Positions 10,436-24,300 are shown, counted from the first letter of the stretch. The stretch: 64,000 nucleotides of DNA from Galaxea fascicularis (GCA_948470475.1 OX419342.1:25906552-25970551), one strand, 5' to 3'. Program-made: numbers and translations. The notes: generated by a model not told the origin, from the sequence alone.

Positions 10436-13400
10436 TTACTGGCAATCGATCAAAACAACGTACAATTCATGACTTTTTAAAAAACTATATATATTTATTA
10501 TCATTCTGGGAATTTCATTTGAGCTCACCTCTTGCAGAGTTTTATTTGTTTTAGTCAGTTCGTGAAATATGCTGATTGTAAAAATCTGGCGGAAGGATGC
10601 TCGATAACAGCTCTCCACACAGCCGCATTTTACGATCTTTTTCATACAATGAGCTCCTGAAAGATGATCCAGAAAATAAAATAATAAGGGAAAATACATT
10701 GTCTGTGTTATGTTGTTTTGGTTGCTTTATTGGTGTAGATGAAAAGGTGCTACTTTAATTTGTGAGTTGGAAAGACGCTCTGTTATCTTAGTGCATCTCC
10801 TAGCTCATTCAGATACATTTTATGTACCTTGTTGATCGGACCTAGGCCTTGGCGGATTGTGCTCGTAAAAGTGGCATATTATGCTACTAGCAGTGCTTGA
10901 AATTTTGCCAAATTATGTCAAAATAATTATGCCACAATTCCCAAATTATGCTCCCGATTTCCGAAATTATGCTCACAAAATGACGGAGATTCTGCACATA
11001 TAGGTGCGCAATACTGACACTAAATTATGATGTTTTTCAAATAAACTGTTGTTGTAAATTTATTTGTGTTTTATGGTAGTTTGTCTCGGCCCTTAGCTGT
11101 CCAAATTAGCGCACGCAGAATTCGCCAAAAGAGGCCTAGTAACTAAGCATGTCAGAACTTAGTCAATACTACTATTAGCGTAGCTAAAACACGCATTGCA
11201 AGAACATCTGATACTACCTAAATTTCATATATTTCTGTGGAAAATATACCATATTTACTAAATTTTATGCCCCAAAAAGTGCTAAACTTTGCTAATTATG
11301 CCGTGGCAGTGTTCGTTTAAAAAATTATGCTTTGTTTTGCTCCAATTATTATGCTAGCACAATCCTCCAAGACCTAATCAGACCCAGGGCACTTTCCTCT
11401 CACAATTTATAAATAAGGTGTTTTGTACATTTCTTTGCTGTCCTCAACGGTGGCTCATAAGGGACACATCGATTTTTTTCGTCGCAAATAACTAACTTGC
11501 GATCGCAACTTTTAATGATTTGCGATTGCAACTTAATCCTGAATTTGCGATCACAGTTTACTAATTTGCGACGTTCAAGGTGTAGACAGGCCAAAAAATT
11601 TAGAGCCAAATTGGAATAATCGTGAAAAAGTTACAAAAACAAAAAGTCATACATGAAAATGAAGTTTTCGTTGCCGTCGCCGTCGTCGTTGCTTTAGCTC
11701 TCCCGTATACAGGACATCTCAGAAGGGAATTGCATTTAAGCCGAGGTTAGAGGGGTCTTAGAGAAATCTGTCCCTCTTCAATCCTTCTGTTTACTTACCA
11801 TTTGGACCTTTCACGTTGACATCCTTGGAGTTGATAGCCTGGCATGTTTTCTTTCCTGACAAAACAAAAGACACTTTTCGTTCTAAGGTCGTTGCACGTG
11901 TGTAAACGTTGACTTCAGAGATCTACCCGCCTTTTGCGGAAGACCAGAAGCGGACTCATGGTTTGTGGAGATATCGAGCACAAGTAACATTGTTTTAACC
12001 TAGTGCGCATGAGTTGTATTGAAATGTTTTTTACGAGACTGTTTTCCGGGACCTCCTTTTAAACATGCTTGTAAAAAGTGCTTCCCGGCCCTCTCCCCAA
12101 ACTTTACGGAGACTGAATTCATTAAAAACCACGTAAATATCATAATAGCTTATCAGTTTAAAAGTCCTGCGTCTGCCTGAACGACTCCAGATCATCAGAA
12201 TCGTTTGGAGTACAGCGTCAGATACCACACTGGAGACAAGCCAGTTTAGAAAATAAAATGTTGTATTGCACTGTCGTGTTATGTTTCCTATTTTCCCAGG
12301 TTTTGCGATTACGAATGGACAATTTTCACAAAATATTTGTTTCCCACCCCATGCTAGAAATTATACATAAGTGTTAGAGAGCATGCCAGCCACTTGGTTA
12401 CCTTTGTTACAAGGGCCAACACATCGACCCACATCGACTGCTCTCTGGTATTTGGTTCCCCAGTGGAACACCCGTATTTTGGTCTCCCTGTAACACGTGT
12501 GCCGAGGATCAATGCAGCGACAACCTAGAGCGCTGGTGACCTCCCTCTGACCGTTTAATAAAGTCAACTTCTCGAGTGAACTTCCATTGGCCACACATAA
12601 CTGTGGGAACTTGCAACGCTGCCGTGGAGAAATGAGGTAAAATTAGCAAAAACCACACAGAGGAAAAATATGATCCCACAATTAACATCATCGTAGATTC
12701 TGAACCTCCAGCGTGTAAGGAGGATTCGGCATGGAGGTACACGTAACCAAGCCGAAGTTTTAGTTCTGTTCAAATATCACAATGAACCAAACGACTGAGA
12801 TCTGACCATACTGATCATCTGAATACGAAACACGAAGAGAATATCCTTTCTTCTTGAAAAAAAGAGCGATACCAGATCGTACCAAAACAAGGAAACAGTA
12901 CTGATCAGTGTTTACGTACCATTCCACGCGGTGTGGGATTTACAGGTGTCCGAACAGTTATGAAACCGCATGTATTGATATTTCTCTTAACAATCTGGAA
13001 GTCTGCCCCTGCAAAGAAGATCAGTGTCGATTTTCAGAAAGCTTCATTTCACTGGCACAATACACTGATTTACGGCAGAAACAAGTTTCGGAGGATTTTT
13101 TGGGGATGTCTTGACAAAAGGGGTCCTAGCGGTGAAGGAGAAAAGGAAAGCTCAGCGGTATCACCTGAAAAATACTGACGATGTCGTATGGCGGGGAGAA
13201 GTTACTCAAAGATTGACAACGCCCGATTAATAAAATTCGCAGTTGGCAGAAAAAAAAAAGCTTAGTTCGCGCAACCAGGGTTAGATTTTCTCGACAAACC
13301 AAACCTCGTCCACTTTCACAAGGTAACATAACGGCACACAATCCTCACGACATGGACTGCAAACAGGCTTGTTATTCTCCTACGATCTGTAGCGCAGAAC

Positions 13401-14189
13401 CTCTCTTCAGTTTATAATCCAGTTTGTATATTTTGAACACTGAACCGATTCTTCGTGCGCCTGGTCTGGGAAAGTAGCCCCACCGTTCCCAGTCTGTCAC
13501 AACTGTTTACGTTGAACAACACGTATTCTTACGGTTCGTTGATCATTTACTCTCCGACATCACATTCACTTCACTCTGCATCAATTTCCTGTTTGTTAGT
13601 TCAGTCAGATAATAACCTGACTATTGAGAAGTGACGAATATTTTGTAAATTACCGACCTTGTCCGTAACGCCGCTCCTCACTTTCTAATCCACAAATGCT
13701 TGTTGTCTCCGAACGAGAGTCGCCATCAGTTCTGAACCGCCAGTTAATGAGATCTTTGGCAAAAATTCATTGAAAACATGTGAAACGAAAAAAGTGGATT
13801 GTTATTTTCCGCGGTCCTATTTTAAACCCATTATTTTTAGTTTCAAGTGGTTGTTGAGAAGTAAAATTAGAATTTAAAATTAGATGATGTCCTCGAAAAA
13901 AGTATATATGAAAATTTCCTCTATCATTAGCCTCTGAGACGACACATGTCAACCAAAAACTTTGAAAAAGCTGTAGGGCTGAAACAATTTACGCAGATAC
14001 GCACTGTAATAAGAAAAGAAAAATATCGATTAAGGTAGTAGACAAACCTTTCCCCATTGTTCCATTTGTCTTTGATACTTCAGTTTGCCCGCTATTGGCA
14101 AGCTTTGAACGACCTATTACAACAGCTACTGGCGCCACAATTATAGAAAACGAGAATATCATCGTCATATTTTTCAGGCGTCTCATCAT
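10436..14189 (-). CDS. Secreted cystine-knot protein, six-exon model
   Basis: Probable secreted signalling protein or antagonist of about 233 aa. Coding exons in transcript order are 14189-14048, 13684-13654, 13356-13305, 12600-12402, 11855-11799 and 10656-10436. Every junction is GT-AG with matching phase (1, 2, 0, 1, 1) and the summed length is a whole number of codons. Exon 1 gives MMRRLKNMTM, then a hydrophobic signal peptide. Exon 3 encodes PCREDCVPLC. Exon 4 holds the core GCRCIDPRHTC and DVGRCVGPC. Exon 5 adds a Cys, and exon 6 has the knot-closing KCGCVESC. Exon 2 (31 nt) is the least certain. Exon 6 may instead splice out at a strong GTGAGC after 10529, giving a different tail. The core is shared with the gene at 602-1200. 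The family name is not assigned. The gene is divergent from the Ig-lipase gene. Confidence 0.65.
10845..11372. mobile_element. MITE with AATTATGC-rich interior
   Basis: Terminal inverted repeats of about 17 bp (CTTGGNGGATTGTGCT) are flanked by CCTA on both sides (10841-10844 and 11373-11376), consistent with a 4-bp target duplication. The interior repeats the word AATTATGC on either strand at irregular spacing. It is non-coding and lies in the last intron of the minus-strand cystine-knot gene. Confidence 0.55.
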
Positions 14190-14851
14190 TTTCAAAATAT
14201 TGAACAGTGTTTAACCAGTTTGTTCATGCGATCCGCCCCGCTTCCGTCTTACTGTCCTGACGCACAATTTTGCGTTGCTCTTACTAATGACATCTCATTG
14301 CAGCAGAGTAAAGAATCTGTGAGGATAACCTATTGGACCACAGGACCTTTGTTCTCGACAGCCACATTGTCATCTAATAGCGATAGGTGTTCAAAATGGA
14401 GTCATACAGTGGTGCTGTGTGATGAACATCTTGCCGGCAAACCAGTTGATGAAGAGTGAGAAAACGCCAGCACATTTCAGGACAATTTAAAGTTTTTCCG
14501 GTAGCAAAATTTATTATTCTATCCTCGCTGTTAGTATTTTCTCCTTTGGTTCTTAGCTTGGCGATATGCTGAATGCTTGATGAGGAAAAAATAGAAATTC
14601 GCAAGAAATGTTTTGAGGTGGTCAGGCCATGCCGAAAATAGTACGCCCCTTGATTCACTGTGCTGAAAAATATTTTACTGCAAAAGTTTAGTTACTTTTC
14701 TTTCCTCATTGGTGGTGTACGTTTTTGATGATGATATGAACATGAAGTGCGAACCTGGATGGACAGAAGTTAAGTGTCAGATATCTTTTAGCTTTACTTG
14801 GAAACCAGCAGTCAATAGCCGCTAAAACGAACGAAGAGACTGGGACTGAAC

Positions 14852-15132
14852 ATAATGGTAATGGTAATGGTAATAGATTTATATACCGCATTTTCTATGT
14901 ATATATATTCAAATGCGGTTTACATCATCCAACCCACCCAACCCATGAAATCATGAAAATAGCAGAAAGACCAGACCGGCACACCGGGAACTCCATGCCC
15001 TACTCTTTCCGATTAGTGTGTGGGTTCTTTAACGTCCCACAAGGTTATGAACATTGAAGTGTTGTGAGACGGGACCTCCGGTTTATCGTCCTTATCCGAG
15101 AAGACTAGAAAGTCTAACAATTTGCAGATGTC

Positions 15133-15165
<33 letters not shown>

Positions 15166-15257
15166 AAAGACCCTGAGTTTTGGTCCGGCCGGGGATTGAA
15201 CCCACGACCTCCCGCACGGTAGTCCGGCACTCTACCAACTGAGCCAACCGGTCGGCG
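14852..15257 (-). mobile_element. tRNA-derived SINE
   Basis: Read on the minus strand, the head at 15257-15185 has an A-box-like GGCTCAGTTGGTAGAGTGCC and a B-box GGTTCAATCC, followed by a SINE body of about 300 bp and a tail of ATTACC repeats (14852-14875). The head looks like a tRNA but lacks proper acceptor pairing, and the body continues without a tRNA 3' end. The element lies between the divergent starts of the cystine-knot gene and the Ig-lipase gene and ends 116 bp before the latter's ATG. Confidence 0.8.
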
Positions 15258-15373
15258 GTAAAACATAAACAATAATAGGGATACATAAGGTTCTTACCGA
15301 ATATACTGGAGATCCGCTGGACAGGCTGCAGTTTCCTCGGGCACAGATTCCAAAATAACCGAAAAAAAACATA

Positions 15374-18300
15374 ATGGCGTCTGTTTTGGGTGCTTGGAAA
15401 CTGGCATTTTTTTACATTTTTATCTTTCACCGCGGTAAGCACTAACTTAGTAATATCCTAGGTCGTTATATTTTGCTTCTAGGTAGTACGATATCCATTT
15501 TTACGGGAAAAATGAATGGCTTTATGCGCTTTTGTGTAGGACGCTAGCGCTGGCTAGGTGGCAGATCGACAAGAGTAAACATTACAGGGCGCCATCAATA
15601 CAAACATGTAACATACGTATGTGCAAAATTTGAGCTGTCACCAGGAAAAATTTATATGTCCACCCAGAGATACGAAAAGTATTCATTTTATTGACAGCGA
15701 AACAATTGAACAGCTTTAGTTCAACATTTTTTCAGTTAGCTTCCTTAATCACTAGCAGGGATTTTTTCTTCTTTTGTGTCATGTCAACGAGAGAAATGTA
15801 ATGTAAGCGTATTCTGTGGTGTCGTCACATTCAAAGATACAGTAAAACTTGTTTATGAAATTAACTTATCTGCTGCATAATTAATTTACAGAGAGCAGTC
15901 CTAATTTAGAACCACTATGTTCACTGTTTTGGTATGTTTATCAGTTGAAGCATGAGCCCTGACAGGAAAATTCTTAGGTTTAGCTTATACTAGATATTCT
16001 GCACCTGGCTTTTAGTGATTGCAGTATTACAGTCTTTCCCGTAAAACCGTGAACACCAGAAATATATATGGAATGTTATTGTGTTTCAAGTAAAAAGCCA
16101 ATCATACATGATAAAACTGAACCGCAAACAGTAATGGTATTTGGGTTGTGGTTTCATGTTGCTTCTGATTGGTCGCGAAACAATGAACATTCCAGAATTT
16201 TTTTCTGGCGTTCACGGTTTTACAGGAAAGACTGTAAGTTAAAGATCTAAAAACTTAAACAATATAACCAGAAGAAATGAAGATAAAACTTCAGAAAGGC
16301 AAAAGAGAGAGGAAGAGGCAAAAAAATAAAAAAAATGACAGGTTGATGTAATCAAGGATACATGTATATTGTGGGTCAAAATGAAATTCTGGTTAAAATG
16401 ATCAACTGCATGTCCAAATCTTTTTTGAATGTAGGATTTGCCACTGACTTGTCGTCACTGACAATCAATGCAACTTCAGTGAAAGTGGGCTATTTGTGGG
16501 ACAATCCACGAAAGGAAAATGTCTTCACTTCAGAAGTAGTTATGGACAAGGAACACATCACTAGCACTCTACGGTTGATCTGTGAAGTTTCTCCAGCACT
16601 GCCGACTGATGAAGATCACTGGGACAACAGAAATGAAATTGTTAAATGGCACAAAGTTGGTCCTAAGGCAGAGTCTGTGAATAGCATTCATTACTGGTCC
16701 AGTGATATGACAAAAACTGCTATTTCATTTTCAAATGTCACACTTGATATTCTTGGAAGTTATTCATGTACTTATGGAGACTTGTCATCAGTCATTGATA
16801 TTTTAGGTGAGGAAAAAATGTAATACCCTAACTTGTAGCCTTTATTAATAGGCCAATTTATTCGTATTCTCGGTATTGAACTGGATCTAGCATGAAGTGG
16901 AGGCTCTTGCAGGGGAATACATTTACATATGAAAAGATTCCCCGGCAAGAGCCTCCATCTCATGCTAGATCCAGTTCAATACCGAGAATACGAATATGGC
17001 CTATTGCTTCTCTGAGGCCATTTTTTCAGTTTAGGCTGATGACAAAAAAACAGTATTCAAGAGAATTTAGAATTTCTAATGACACTCATTTATGCAGGGA
17101 TGGAAATCATGGCCAGTGATCAGTAATTACCGATCAAATTTACCAGCCAAAATGGAATAAAACTAAATCTAATCACCTATCAATCTGTTTTCCCTTATTT
17201 CCATCTCTGTTATGACCTCTTCTTACACCAGATTGTTATTAAAAATCTATTTAGAAAGGAAAAAGAAACTCAGCTATCAAGTATTTATTTTTTGTTTTCT
17301 AGTGGCCAATGTGGAAGTTGCAAAAGCTATAAAGAAACCTGAGAATTTGTTGGAACTTAAAACTTATGTCTCATATATGAAAGATAAATCTGGATTACTT
17401 GGATGGAAAGACAAACAGAAATTACTGCTGGTTCGTATAACTATTTAAGTGGAGTATAGATTAAGATTTAGTATTTATGTGGAGGGTGTTTTTTAACTTG
17501 TCCTAGAAATACAGTTATTGGCCTGGCATGCTTCAACCCTATTTAGTTAGAAAAATGGCTTTGTTTTGTTCTATGCAACAGCCAGTTGGGTCTAAGGAGC
17601 ATTGTCGTCCATTGGCACAGGAATCACAGCAAGTCCCAAGTACAGGTTGGGTTATAATAATGGTTTTAGGAATTTACTGATTTTTATGTCATATGCAAAA
17701 TTAATACACATATAAAGTCAAGGGCTGAGAGCATAATTATTAAATTCCTTTACATGACTTTAAGGTTGATTTTAAGGTTGACTGAAAAATAGTTTGTTAC
17801 TTTTCCCCAGGGAAAAAATAATAATGATGATGCTGAAAAAGGTGATTTGAATGAACTGTCAAGAAGGTCATTGGCTAGATACAGGAGGAAAAACTTGATT
17901 GTGTTTATTTTTGTGTTTCCATGGAGCACCTTCATTCATGACTCAGGCCCTACAACAGTTTATTCAAATAACCTAGCACGTGGTTTCTCCATGGAGTTTG
18001 ATCGCAGCTTGTTAAGCTACAACAGTAATATTGAATGACAACAATAATTTGTTCACACATAAACTAAAAACCTATCAATGTAAAACAATACAAGCAAGCA
18101 TATTAAGGGAAAAGAATTTGCACAACTCACAGTTATTAATGGCCAATTGCCTAGTTTTTCATTTGGCACTGTGAAATTAGGGAAACCCCTCCAAACATTA
18201 ACGGTTTTCTTCCCCTACTGTCTTCTCAATATAAGATCGAATCCTTCACTTACAACAAGGAGAATAAGGAATGGGATCCTTTAACAGAACTTTTAAACTA

Positions 18301-21300
18301 AAGTAAGACAGAAAAGTTAGTCTCAGTTTCCCTTTTTCCCTTCACATTAAGCCACAACCAAACCAATAGATATATGTACATGTTGCAGGTAATTTTTTTT
18401 CTTAGGTAAATTTAATTTTTCACTAGGTACAATTTTTTAACCTGGGTAATTTTGTACCAAAATATTTTTTTCATTTGCTATGGGGTAATTGACTCTCTTT
18501 TTTTGTTCACTGGTGTTCTGTTTTAGCATGTAACTGTGTACCATTTTTTTTGTAAGTTTTGTTTCATTTAGCCCAAGTTATTTCTTTCCCTCCTGCTTTT
18601 TGTTACAATGTTATTTTTAGAAAAAATAAAACTTAAGAAAAAAAAGTTAGCCATGGCTGGTTGAGGTGGATGGTGAAGTGAAGAATATTATTTTAGTATA
18701 TATTTATTAATACAATGAAAAGACAACCAAGGTCAGGTGCTACAAAATTAAAATTCATATCTAAAGAAAGAAAAACAAAGAAAAGTGAGATTATTTATAA
18801 TGCCAATCGCAAAGAATCTGAATGAAAAAGTAAAATAATATTAAACAAAGAAACAAACCTATTGTAAAATTTGGCAAACGAGTAAGATGGTTATGCTCTC
18901 GGTCCATCAATTTTAAATATTCTTTCTGATTGGCAATTGTAATACTGGTAATTATTATTATTATAATTATAATTTTGCATTTGCTTCCTTTGTAGTTCAT
19001 CAGTTATCTGCATCAGATGTCAAAGTCATTGCAGCAATGGGCGACACATTCACAGTAAGTTTTAATAAATAATACTTTGTGCACCAGATAGTTCAGGGGT
19101 TTCACTAAAAGCAGGCAACTGGTGAAAACCGCTGCTTACTTTGTCTAAATTTCACTGAAATGATTAAAGAAAAATTAATAAGGTCACTGCTTACTTTAAG
19201 CTACAACAACTTGCAAGAATACTTGAGACACTGTACAACGTTCGGCCTTAAATGATGTCCCTATGATCTTCTGCTTTCCCTCCCCCTCCCCCTCTTATCA
19301 AAGTTGCTAACAGTGCAACACCACGCTCGAAACTTTGAGGAACACCTTTGAAAGGGGGAGAGGGAGGGGTTGTGTGTTGTATCTCACAGGTTTGTTAGCA
19401 GAAGCGTTTCAGAGAAAGAAAAGATGTGTTTGATTGTGAATGTCTCAACAATTTTGCAACTGGTTGTAGCTCAGATAGCTATTTCAAAAATTATTGAAAC
19501 CCCTGATAGTTATTTGGAAACACCTTGATTTGACATCTGCATGTGTCTGGATATTTTTTTCTTTTGCTTGCTTTGAGTACACTTCTTGAATTTATTCTAA
19601 GGTTGCTCTGGGAGCAAGAGCTACATCCCTTGATGCGTTTTTCACTGATTTTAAAGCAGTCTCATGGAGGTAAGATTAATTTGTTGTTTGATGTCATGTG
19701 TATGTGTATGTTTCATTTCAAGTTTTCATTGCTTATAGCATGCAACCACATTTAGTGGGAAAGTAAAGATTAGTCCCTTTTGTCAGTTTAAGTAAGACGT
19801 TTATTGCCTAGAATAATAGTCCAAGTACTAACAAAGAGATTGGTAGTTTTCAGTATCTCATAAGTAATATTGAATGAAATGTGAATTAAGTGAAGGGCCT
19901 TCAGCTTGTAAGGGGTCTCTTTGTGTATCTCATAGACTGTAAATGAAAACAATAAGTTGATTAAGAGTAAATTAACAATAATATTTATTGTTAGTAGTGC
20001 TCAAACTGCCAGGGCTTGAATTTCTTCATACGGTGGCCAGTAAATTAATTATTAATTTACTGGCCACCATACATGTATTAAGAAACTCAAGCCCTGGCAG
20101 TTTGAACACTACTTTTCTCTACTAGCACCAGCATTGCTAGTCAGAGCAATACTTTTCTTTTTCCTTTGGTAGGTTTATTGTTTAACTCAGCTGGCAACGA
20201 TGAACATTTGTGCTCTATAATGATTATTTTTAATTAGCATGATTGATTAATTAATAATTAAACCAATCAATTCTATTTGTTTTTCCAATTTGACTTAAAG
20301 CATTGGAGGAGGGACTTATTTAAACCAAACTGCAACATTACCAAGTGAGTCTTAAACCAAAACAAATTGATTGCTCTTGTGCATTCTGTGTGGTTTTGCT
20401 TATACAGCTGTTGGTCTTGTGCACTTCAAGTGTAGTCATATATCATTTGAGATTTAGCTTAAACTCTTGGAATTGAAACAAAATTGTTGCTATCATTGCA
20501 AGTATGAGCTGGAAAGCATTGTTAATTGTTTTGAAACTACCTACTGAATTTACTCACTTTATTGTTATAGTATAATATTGATTAGAGAATTTTTTTTAAT
20601 ACACTCGACAGATATCATCCAACAGTTTAACCCATCGTTAAAAGGTGCATCTGTAAAGAACTCAGCAAGTGATGGCGTCTTTAATGCAGATCTTAATGTT
20701 GCCTTTGTTGGAGCCACTGCGAGGTCAGCATCTAAATTGTCAAAAAATTATCTTGCATAATTTATCCACTTCCTACAGTTCTTAAAAGAATAATTGCTTT
20801 TATTAAATTCTCAACCTCAGATAATGCAATTCTAGCTTTTTTATTGGTTCACTAGGTCTCAGTTACCATCCATTATACCTGCATTTGACCTTATATGGAA
20901 ATGAATGCATCAAAGGTGGCTTTGGCGCCCGAAAGTCACATCGCTTTCTGCTCATTTCTGAGAATTTAATAAAACAATTATTCCATTCACGCTTGTTGGA
21001 TATGAGATTGGTTATAAATAGTCTTGTGCACTTTAAGTGTAGTCAATATAATTTAAGATTTAGCTTAAACTCTTGGAATTGAAACAAAATTGTTGCTATC
21101 ATCGCAAGTATGAGCTGGAAAGCATAATTATTAATTCTTTTGAAACTACCTACTGAATTTACTCACTTTATTGTTATAGTATAATATTGATTATTCCATT
21201 CGCGCTTGTTGGATATGAGATTGGTTATAAATAGTCTTGTGCACTTTATTAAAGTGTAATCATATATAATTTAAGATTTAGCTTAAACTCTTGGAATAGA

Positions 21301-21311
21301 GCAACCTACGG

Positions 21312-21344
<33 letters not shown>

Positions 21345-24300
21345 ACACGCTCATGGAATAATTGTTAATTAATCTGGGAGACACCAGTTATACAATGCTT
21401 TCTCGTGATGTACCATGGAATATCCCATGCATCACTTGCATTTTCTTTGTATATGTTGTAGTTCAATTTTTTCAAAACCAGTTCAATTTTTTTGAACCAG
21501 TCCATTATTTTTTAGACCAGTTTATTTTTTTTTTAACCAGTTTTTTCATCAACTGTCTGAAAAGGGATTTCTCATTTTGGGGTGTGGTTAAAAATAGGGG
21601 CGTGGCATTTTTAGGGGGGCGAAAAGAAACAATTATTTGAAAACAATCTCAAGGATAATATTGCATGTAATATTCACCCTCCCCTCCCTATATACCAATC
21701 ACATTACCCCCCTTAGTATTTCACCTCTTTTTCATAACTACCTGCATTACTAACTACTCCTCTACTGAGTACTCATGTCATTAGCATTTTTCTTTTTACT
21801 ACTGAACGTACTTACCCAAGTTTGAACTCACGACCTTCATCACAGCAGTGCTAGTGTCTTCTCCACCAAGCCACGCAAGCAATCCACACAAGCACTCAAA
21901 TATTTGTTGGTATAGTAACTTATTAGTCCCAGACTCCCTCTTTCTTATTAAATATTCATGTCAACCAATGCATGCACACTTAATACAGTTTCAAACTTGG
22001 CGAGTTTTTTAAGCATGGCTGAAGCGTCGGACGAACCATGTGTTCCAAGAGAAATATTTTACAAACACTTAGATACTTTGAAAAGCAAACAAGTTAAAAA
22101 GGAATCGCAGATAACGCTTTTTATCGAGGATGCGTTTTTTGATACAGCAAAAGCCTACCTAAAATACCAAGCCGAAAAGCAGCTTGGAATTCAATCAGAA
22201 GAAGTGAAGCTGTCAAAGTGGGAAACACTGACAATCACAAGAAAGAAGTGGGCGTACTCAGACGACTCAATAATAACACCAAACAAAAGAAAAGTGGTAC
22301 CTAAAAGGAGGGTCCAAAATAGGGTTTTGCAATCCCACATCCCGCCACCCTTTTCGGCCTTATCCCGCCATCCCGCCATATCGACAGCCTCCATCCCGAT
22401 CCCGCCATAAAACTCCGTAAGTATTCATCGTTATAGTAAATGAGAAAGTCAATTTTATACCCATTTGAAGTAACTGTGACTGATTAGCTCAATGGCAATT
22501 CAGATAATACGTATTCAGAGAATTACTTACGTCAGCTTCGGTTCATCTAGGGCCACTTAAGGTATACATAAATTAAAAAACAAATCGACTGTTAAACCGT
22601 ACTGGACGACCAAATCGGCTAGAAAGTCGACATCTCGAGTAACTTGCTGGTTTCCCAAACCACTTTCCTCTCCTACAAAACCTTCGCATCACCTTCTTCC
22701 TTTTCTGCCTCCGATGAGCCCCAGGCTACTGGCGGTGTCGCCATCATGCCCAGAAACGACCTCGACCCGACCTCTATAATCTATAAAGTAAACTAATCAA
22801 ACTGTTATAATAATTCTAAATGAAATATATATTGATGAAATAGCGTGCTCTTTGTCCTATCTCCTATCTGTTGTTTTATCGTGACATGCGTTTCATATTG
22901 CCGATCTTTGAGCGATGGTCTAACAAGCAGATAGTAATTATTTGGTCTATTTGCATGCTGTCTTGTTTTCACTAAGACAAACCAACAAGATTCTGTTTGC
23001 GTAGTACAATAAACACCCTACTTTCAACTTCAAACAACTGAAAGATTTTAAGAGTTAAAGTGACCTTTAAAAGTAAAAAAATGCAAGCTGTTTTAAGAGT
23101 CTACAAACTCATTTCACTTTGTAAAACAAGGTATCAGTCAGATCAGTATCTGCGCGCCTTGGACGAATGGACGAACACGAACACCGATGTACATGCAAAT
23201 TGATCCAAATTGGGGTCAAATTGGGTCCCAGCACCAACCAATCGCACTCCGCGTAATGACAGATGCATCATAAAGTATTTATTTTAGTGTAAACAGATCG
23301 CCACTGAGCACTGTGTACCAAAATAAAACTTCCTTTATCAACAGAGATCTTGCTGAAAGAGGTTATATGGCCGTTTTTGAAGGTCTTTTTTCACATGTTC
23401 CATCCCGCATCCCGCCATTAATTTTTTAAACATCCCACATCCCGCCTGCAAAAATACAAGCATCCCGGTCTCGTCAGGGAAGTTTCATCCCGTATCCCAC
23501 CCATAAAATTTTTCGTATCCCGCATCCCGCCTTGATTTTAAGCCTCATCCCGCATCCCGCCAAAAGTATTTTGGACCCTCTAAAAGGGAACTTTACGAAG
23601 TGTTATCCCTTGCTCACACTCGTACCGCTCATCGTGGTTGACAAATAACTTTGAAATGGATCAACGACAACTATTCTGAAGTCAACGTCAAAGTAATAGC
23701 CATATTTGTTGGCCTTTGCCCAATTCACGCAGAGCAGCAGTCAGTTACAAGTCGTTTTAAGCTTGTTGACAAACCCATTCAATCGCCAACATTTCTTTCT
23801 CTCGTTGAGATAGATTTAATGGACTTTCGTAACTGTGCTTGCGATTGTACCAACAACCACACGTGGGCGATGAACATTACCGATCACCATACAAAGTATG
23901 TTCATGTTTCTCCACTTACAGACAAGTCTGCAGACGAGGTTCTGAGAGCATTTAACAACTACTGCTATACTTACGGCTTTCCCAAAAAAATCCTAACAGA
24001 CAACGGAAAAGAATTTAAAAACAAGAAGATGGAGGCATTTTGTCAAGAAAATGGCATACAAATAGCTCATGGTTCCCCTCGAACTCCTACAACTCAAGGT
24101 TTGGTTGAACAATCTAATAGATCGTGGAAAGAGGACACACAAGCGTTAATAATGAGCACCTCTTCCAGAAATGTTAAGAAATGGTGTCAAAAAGTACGAG
24201 AAGCAGCTTATACAAGAAACATAAGCTACCATAGGGCAATAAAAATGACCCCATACGAAGCTGTCTATGGCATAAAGGCCCACAGAGAAGTATTTAATTC

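Noticed and set aside
12509..12742. Minus-strand ORF beginning with a signal-peptide-like segment (MMLIVGSYFSSVWFLL), directly upstream of the cystine-knot exon
   Set aside because: It is in a different frame from the cystine-knot exon and no splice joins them. The six-exon model with a signal peptide at 14189 fits phases throughout.
15185..15257. tRNA gene on the minus strand
   Set aside because: A and B boxes are present but acceptor pairing is poor and sequence continues into a SINE body with an ATTACC tail.
17811..18038. ORF in intron 4 with an acceptor-like start and a hydrophobic stretch
   Set aside because: Exon 17582-17645 joins in phase directly to exon 18996, giving the conserved [10 protein letters not shown] start of the PLB domain. 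Including this ORF would break it.
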